A stretch of 64,000 nt of DNA from Gremmenia infestans. Lineage: Eukaryota; Ascomycota; Leotiomycetes; Helotiales; Hamatocanthoscyphaceae. The stretch spans positions 434,001 to 498,000 of the forward strand of contig JAFEVB010000010.1 in assembly GCA_032629725.1 (NCBI GenBank), given 5' to 3'. The notes beneath the pieces were generated by a model that saw nothing but the letters and a program-made list of their open reading frames with translations, did not search any database and was not told where the DNA came from. Position numbers and translations under genes: made by a program. This document shows positions 57,889 through 64,000 of the stretch, piece after piece (within the stretch, counting starts at the first letter, position 1; each line of letters starts with the position of its first letter).

Positions 57889-60455
57889 ATGTCTCCAAAG
57901 TCGAAGAATGTAGTCTCTGAAGTCACCGTTGGCCCTGGAGCCGGCCAATGGTATGGAACGCTTGTTACCGATAACATCCGTTACGAAGATGGTTCTGCAG
58001 TGACTATCCAGAAATTCCTGGGCGTCAGGTTCAAGTCACCTACCGTCTCAGGGAGCATCACTGTCAATGCACTGCTCAACCCATGGCAGCAAACTTCGGC
58101 AGATATTTCCATCGAGGAAATTGACGACAAGTCAATCATGGTCACGGCGAAGGTTCAGGTAGAGAGAAGCCATACGTTCAAGTCCTATGATACACTTACT
58201 TGGGCCATCAATGGAAACACAATAGACAACTCCGAAGATTACACGAACTCGTTCGAGCTCTATGTCGATGAGTTGCCCAGCGGCACAGTTGAGGTGCAAT
58301 GTGCAGAGGCTCCGCAGAAGGAACTTGCCGACTCGGAACAGGCCGTGAATCTCGTCCAGGACGTTCCACCCACTGTGCTCTCTGTATCACCCGGAACATC
58401 CAAGTCTTTTGAAGTGATATCCGGCAAGTATACCGTCAAAGTCGATGACCTTACCGATTCAGCCGAAACTGTTGTTTCTAGCGCTCAAGTCTCACTTAGC
58501 CAAGTGACAATCACAACGGGCAAAACCACAGCCATCAAGGTAACTTATGGCGCTGTTCACACGTACTGTGCCATAGATGTGAGCATCGGCCAGCTATCCT
58601 CGCCGATCGACAAGGAACAACTGCATGTCACAATTGTCGGTCAAGAGCAGCTCGCCGACTTCTTCGGCACCAGCAACAGCCAGACGAATTTGCGTCGGCT
58701 ACCATCAACGGGACAGGCGGAATTCAAGGCCCAGATCACCATGAACAACGTCAAGTATTTTGCTTCTAAAAATCTGCAGTTGGCGAACCATTTGATCGAC
58801 GTCCCTGTTGCTCAAAGCGATTTCAATGTTGACGATATCGATACCTCTGGCTTCGTGGATCTACCAGTCACGGTCGATACGGATTTGGACAAGTCTAACG
58901 CGACCATACTTGCGCGCCTATCTTCGATTGTAGGGGACGTGATCTATACAGAGACGATCCCCGTCAATGCACACTCAAATAGCACCAAGTTTGCCGTAAA
59001 GGTAGCACCGGGTGAATACAAAGTCGAAGTCAAAGGTTTTGTTAAGGACTTCACCGTATATGCTGTACACGCCCCTGACACTTTAAATGTTGCCAAGAAT
59101 GGCAGCACGAAACTGGAGCTGGCGACTCGGCGTGGAGCAAACCTCAACGTGCACGGATTCCCGAACTTCCTGAGCTTTGGCGGCCTTAGTGACCTGGTAG
59201 ATCTCGATGGGAGTGATTTCGTGGACGCCCACTCATCCTCGATTTTCAAGTATGCTGGAATTGATTGAGCTGGAGATGCGGGAGCATACTTGTTTGACGA
59301 CCCCGCCACTACCAAGACCGTCGAGCTCGCAGCTAACGTGGAAAGAACGCTCAGCGGTGACCATTCAGTGCTGCCGGTCTTGATCTCGTATACGGTCAAC
59401 TTGTCGCTAGGCGATACTTTCACTCAGCTGCAGAACGAAGTGGGGCTTGCGCATAGTTTCGGGAACTTGATCTTGTCGTTGACACTGGCGAAGGAGAAGG
59501 GTAAGGAATCTGTGCCTGCAGGTTATATCGTCAATCCGGATTTTCTTGGTGAGTGTCAGAAAGGACCGGAAGGTTCCGCAATATCGCCCGACTACGCAAT
59601 GCCAGTGCGCGAGCCGCTGAAAGAGGCGCTCAAATACCGAGAGGTCGACGCGGAGGTTCCCGATAACATTAGAGACACTCTGAAAGGCTATGTGGCTGCA
59701 GTCAACTGGCTCATACGGACCGTTGCTGAAAAAGCGACATTCGGGTGGCAAGTCAATGTCCGGGGCGTCGGTAACTCGTTGTGGATTTACTCCAAAGAGT
59801 CAGACAAGGAGGGTCCAGCAGAGATGGCCAAGAGAACAGCCGATTACATCAAGAGTCTCGATACATATGAGGGCGAATATCGTCCCGATTACATCAAGAG
59901 TCTCGATACATATGAGGGCGAATATCGTCCCGATTTCCTAGCCATCGACCGTTATGAAGCCGACGACTTCACCGAACGGGCTTATGTAAACAGCTACTGC
60001 TATGGCCCGTACGAGTGGGCAGATTCTTCGACTTTTGTAGCGCTCTGAGCCTGGAGCTACAGGTGCCAGTGATGCCCTGGCAGATTCCGGCAAGCCGAAT
60101 GCCTGATCGTACCGAGTCTGTGGTCAACCTCGAACTTGAGCATTGGGGTAGCGGTGGCACTTATCTCTTTGGCGACACTACTATCAACAACGACTATCAT
60201 AACATCCATCCGACAATTCTGGCAATTAAGCCCACTGGACAAGTCCCTCATGGTAATGTAGAAGAGATTTTTGCAGCTGGGAAGCCATTTAATCTAAGTG
60301 ACCCTGCCTATACGGACTTCGCAACGCGTGGTATCTTTACGGTGCTACTTGGGGGAGGAGCGACGACTGGCATCGTGTCGACAATTGGTAAGACGTCATC
60401 GTGGACGCAGGAGAAAGTGGGCAAATATATGGAGGACCCGATCCAGTTCAACTAA
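57889..60455 (+). pseudogene. Decayed multidomain gene, probable Ig-like plus TIM-barrel carbohydrate-active protein
   Basis: Without lesions the frame would encode about 855 aa. The N-terminal third looks like a beta-rich carbohydrate-binding domain (GPGAGQWYGTLVTDNIRYEDG), followed by repeated Ig-like strands. The C-terminal part (FKYAGIDxAGDAGAYLFDD, VLISYTVNLS, DFLAIDRYEADDF, VPVMPWQIPASRMP, LELEHWGSGGTYLFGD) is arranged like a beta/alpha barrel hydrolase with possible catalytic acids. There is no signal peptide. Three lesions: an in-frame TGA at 59266-59268; a one-base loss in a G run near 60016-60018 that moves the frame; and an exact in-frame 45-bp duplication at 59842-59931. The sequence is otherwise well preserved, so decay is recent or the breaks are assembly errors. 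Enzymatic activity is inferred only from the barrel-like pattern. Confidence 0.7.
59842..59931 (+). repeat. Exact 45-bp tandem duplication in a coding frame
   Basis: Two identical 45-base copies (59842-59886, 59887-59931), each encoding a 15-residue unit beginning Asp-Tyr-Ile-Lys and ending Tyr-Arg-Pro. No divergence between copies, so the duplication is recent, or is an assembly artefact. Confidence 0.95.
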
Positions 60456-61941
60456 GCTTCTTGACCGTTGATATTGCTAGTGTAGCGGGAAGTAATTGAT
60501 TAAAGGTTTCGTAAATAATGTTTTCAGTATATAAAATGAAGCAAGATTGCATATTGTGAGCAAGGCTCTTTCAGCAGCGCACGTGAATCAGGGACGCAGC
60601 AGAGCGAAACACTTCAACGAGGAAGTACATTGAGTGGATCTGAGATCAAGTCTTAGTGAGACGAGTGGAATTAGAGAGTAACCCGACGACGAACCAAAGA
60701 AAGTTGAGTCGAAAGATATCAAGTGATTATGGAAGCAGTTGACATTTACAAGTAAAGCTACAGAGAGGATGAGACATCTGATTTTGAAAGGAATATACGG
60801 GAAGTGACTAGGAAGAGCCAATTGAAGGCAGATTCACTTGAAATTGTAGGCTTTGCATTTCGTCATGCATCCGCCGTTTTGTTTGCTGCCATCTTAATGC
60901 AGTAATACTTTGCTACTCCCATAAGTTTAGCGTTCAAAGAAGATGACCCCAAATAGATTTAGCTGAATAGCCCAGATATTGATAACCTGGATAACAGTGG
61001 AGCTTGCAACAAGTCTTGAGGAATACTATATATAACACTTCCACTTAGCAACACTATTGCACAAGGGCAGGTTTTAAAGGGATGATCAGTAAGAACAATA
61101 TATAGTCGTACTTGAGAATACACCGTTCTTTCAGAGATATGTCTTTCAAATCCGGCTAAACCAGCTAGCTATTCCCGGAACATAGATTGGAGCTCCCGTG
61201 CCATCTTATTATTCACCTTTGTCACGCGAGTGAATCGCTAGTAGGGCCGAGGATTGAGTCATAGGGCAGAAGGCTCCCCTTATCTTCCATAGGTTTCGCT
61301 TCAGCCAGCCTTGCGTGGGTATAAAAGCTGTTCCTCTGTCCCGATCTTTGAGCTTTCTCCACAACAACTTCATCATCGTTCAACCGCTCAACCGCTCAAC
61401 CGCACAACCGCACAAAAGACAGAAACCTCTCCGGAAGATACCTTATTGAAGGTAAGATACACTCACTACCTTTCTTCAACTGTACTGGCACTTGCCATTG
61501 CAACCAGCGCTCGAGATCCTAGCTCGTCGTCGCTTTGCGATCAGTGCGGATTAACAAGTCCTACCACTTTGACAAACACAGTGCGCTGAGGCTGGGATGT
61601 ATTCTATTCCCTTCCTCGAGCACATTCACACTTGCGAATCTCTGTTATCTCAACAGCGCGCTGGCTTCAAGTTGTCATGAGATCGAAGTCGGCGCAAATT
61701 GTCAATTCACTGCTGTTGAGATCGGAGAGAACTCCATTTCTCCTCTTAAGGGGAAGCAAACTTGTATCTGCATCTTGCCTACGAGCTTTGGACCAAAATG
61801 CATGCATATGGTCACTTGGCCTTATGCTATGCTTGATACTGGGGTCATGCTTGTTCCTTTTTCAAAAAAGCAAATTGACGCAGTAGCTGATTTCAAGTCT
61901 GCTAGACCTTTCTCTTACAACAAACACCACCAAACTTGACG
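60456..61941. other. Intergenic region
   Basis: About 1.5 kb. Short Cys-containing frames at 61311-61589 and 61535-61939 lack signal peptides and known domains, and sit upstream of the SANT-like gene; I treat them as leader or noise. A run of CAACCGCTCAACCG repeats lies near 61380-61410. Confidence 0.4.
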
Positions 61942-62387
61942 ATGTCAACCGCACCTGCACGTTGGACCGATGGCGAGAAGGCAAGTCTCCAATATCAAGG
62001 ACTTGAAACATCATCCTAACATGGAATACATAGTACTCGTTCCTCTTGCAAGCCTTAAAGCAGTTTGGTGGAGATCGCGCCCCGGACTATAAGAAAATCA
62101 ACCTTACTGGTCGTACTGAGCGAGCCATGGGCCATCAGTGGGCTGCTATCAAGAAGGAGATGTCGTCAATTGGAGAGGACGGTGGCTTTGCCGAAGGTTC
62201 AGGCCCAAAGACTCCCAGTAAGCGCGGAGCTGGCAAGAAGAGTAAGTGCTAATACATCCACTCATTTGATATGCATTTCTCATAACTTGTAGTTGATGGA
62301 GAGACGCCCGGAAAGAAACCCAAGGTTGTAAAGAAGAAGGCTCCGGTCGTGGAGGAGGATGAAGAGCAGGCGGAGGATGCTTCTTGA
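61942..62387 (+). CDS. Small Myb/SANT-like DNA-binding protein
   Basis: Exons 61942-61980, 62034-62241 and 62293-62387 give 113 aa. The first intron (53 nt) begins GCAAGT and ends TAG, so it is of the GC-AG type; branch site ctaac. The domain (residues 8-56) runs ARWTDGEKYSFLLQALKQFGGD, PDYKKINLTGRTERAMGHQWAAIKKEM, the tryptophan and helix spacing of Myb/SANT repeats common in small fungal proteins. The tail is Lys-rich (KKPKVVKKKAP), followed by an acidic end, suggesting nuclear localisation. Target genes are unknown. Confidence 0.85.
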
Positions 62388-63161
62388 AAGATTGGTTTTT
62401 GCGTCTCTGTCGTAAGTGAACTCTAACTACAACCCGCAAGTGAACTGACACGCTGGTGCTTGATAGACAGGACGAGATCTGCTGAACTATGTGCGGACTC
62501 GAATACTTCGAAATGTGGCAAGGCTCAGACAGGTTAATTTCACAATCAGAGGTTTCTTTAGGTGTCAAGGGGACATGGCACGATGGCATACAACTGGTGT
62601 GGTCAGGTCTGGTTATGGATTCAAGGGCTGGCTGTAGTAGATTTAGCGCTTTCGGCAGTCTGGCCAATCAACAGGTTCACCCCCAGGTTGCACTTGCATC
62701 AACTTTACAGGCGCTTTGATCGCTGTGAAATCCCTGCGTTGCTAAAACTATTGCTCCTCGTCCTGCTCCTGTGCAGCACCGTGACTGTGATCGTGAGAAA
62801 CATCCGTCCTTCTCCCCCGTCACGAATTGTACCACCACCACTCTGTCTATATCATCACTTTCCTTCCTTCCTTCCTTACGCTCCTTCTCCCCCTTGCCTC
62901 CGGTCTACCTAGCTGAGGAGGCGCATCTGCTTCGATTCTGTATGCTGGATGAATAGAGCTTTCTATGCGCGCCTGGGACACCACTCGTTGACGTGCTTCT
63001 CTCAGACTGCCGCAAGTAGATTATCTCTAAACTTTGCATTCACAGCAAGAAGCTTGGTTTACAAGTCCGCATTCACAAGTTCGCCATTCGCTTTCCTTCG
63101 ACCAACGTCAGCCTTACGAGCTTTCAATACTACCTCCAGTACCAACTTCCAGAACTTCACC
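62388..63161. other. Intergenic and upstream region of nma111
   Basis: Contains a (TTCC)n tract around 62860-62875 and a pyrimidine-rich stretch before the nma111 start. A 71-codon frame from 62949 is open and in frame with nma111 (see findings). Confidence 0.4.
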
Positions 63162-64000
63162 ATGAACGGATCGAATGGCATACCCCGCACAAAGCGGAAA
63201 CAACATCCGGGCGAGGTGGAAGAGCGGCCGCAAAAGCAATACCGTGGACTGAATGGCAAGGAATCTGCGGGAGAGAACACGCCTGAGGTGGCCTCTTCCG
63301 AGGAAGACCTTGAAATGGAGATAGAGGAGCCTAGAATACTCGCCGCTATGGCAGATACCGCAGAATGGCAAGAAACTATCGAGAAGGTTGTCCGGAATGT
63401 GGTCTCCATCAGATTCTGCCAAACCTGTTCCTTCGACACCGACCCAGCCTTGACCAGCGAAGCAACCGGTTTTGTCGTGGATGCAGAGCGGGGGTAAGAT
63501 ATCCCTTTTCCTCTTCAGTACGTACAACACTGACAACTGTATAGTTACATTATGACAAACCGACACGTGGTGGGATCGGGTCCATTCTGGGGATACTGCA
63601 TATTCGATAACCACGAAGAGGTTGACGCATACCCCGTGTACCGAGACCCTGTCCACGATTTCGGCATCCTTCGTTTCGATCCTAAAGCTATCAAATATAT
63701 GCCGGTTGCAGCTCTACCTTTACGACCAGACCTCGCGAAAGTGGGTTCGGAAATCAGAGTTGTAGGTAATGATGCTGGGGAGAAACTTAGTATTCTTTCC
63801 GGAGTGATTAGTAGACTCGATAGAAATGCGCCGGAGTACGGAGACGGATACTGCGATTTCAACACGAATTATATACAAGCTGCTGCAGCTGCAAGTGGCG
63901 GAAGTTCTGGCAGTCCGGTAGTCAATATTGATGGATATGCTGTGGCTCTGCAGGCTGGTGGTAGAAGTGATGGTGCAGCTACAGATTATTTTCTGCCCCT
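63162..64000 (+). CDS. nma111: Nuclear HtrA-like serine protease Nma111 (5' part, cut by window end)
   Basis: The ATG at 63162 begins a basic nuclear-targeting segment (IPRTKRKQHPGE). Exon 1 ends at 63493 and a 51-nt intron (gtaaga...tatag) joins it to 63545 onward. The protease domain carries the triad: His in TNRHVVG, Asp in VHDFGILRF and Ser in GGSSGSPVV. Fungal Nma111 is about 1000 aa with two degenerate HtrA halves and PDZ domains, so about three quarters lies beyond the window. Yeast Nma111 promotes apoptosis by cleaving Bir1. An upstream in-frame ATG at 62949 would add a 71-residue leader. Confidence 0.93.

Noticed and set aside
59266..59268. TGA as programmed readthrough or selenocysteine
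   Set aside because: Followed by GCT rather than the CTA readthrough context, no known fungal selenoproteins in this group, and a second independent frameshift lies downstream.

Overview
The window comes from a filamentous ascomycete (Pezizomycotina). The evidence is short GT-AG introns of about 45-115 nt with CTNAY-like branch sites, typical fungal families (Zn2Cys6 regulators, F-box protein, secretory lipase, a UaY-like purine regulator, NIPA transporter, CCDC124/Lso2, Nma111), and a kinesin-1 and Rad6 of the lengths usual in filamentous fungi. A leotiomycete-like fungus is possible, but that is only an impression. About half of the sequence is genic. No rRNA, tRNA, CRISPR array or intact transposon was recognised.

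Layout. 0.6-6.5 kb: two related secreted/GPI-type glycoprotein genes flank an F-box/LRR-like gene. 8.9-11.2 kb: a NIPA-type magnesium transporter. 12.2-12.7 kb: an orphan zinc-finger-like exon. 13.1-18.8 kb: three minus-strand genes (a large membrane-anchored protein of unknown function, a UBC-fold protein without catalytic Cys, and CCDC124). 18.8-24.1 kb: a 5.3 kb stretch with no convincing gene. 24.1-35.2 kb: an MFS transporter, a UaY-like regulator, an unknown minus-strand protein and a flavin monooxygenase. 36.1-44.1 kb: housekeeping genes (mitochondrial carrier, kinesin-1, Rad6 E2, acetyl-CoA acetyltransferase). 44.5-47.4 kb: a CYSTM protein and a single-pass membrane protein. 49.1-53.3 kb: a very large homeodomain regulator with two Zn2Cys6-like modules, C2H2-like fingers and five C-terminal repeats. 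54.7-60.5 kb: a secretory lipase and a decayed multidomain gene. 61.9-64 kb: a small Myb/SANT-like protein and the 5' end of nma111, cut by the window edge.

No gene cluster with one shared pathway is evident; neighbours look functionally independent. The most unusual items are the 1365-residue homeodomain protein, the decayed gene at 57.9-60.5 kb (in-frame stop, one-base frameshift, exact 45-bp in-frame duplication), a likely GC-AG intron, an acidic-free in-frame extension upstream of nma111, and a recurring intergenic nonamer TACGGAGTA. Exon boundaries below were derived by reading splice motifs and checking phase by hand; no transcript data were available.
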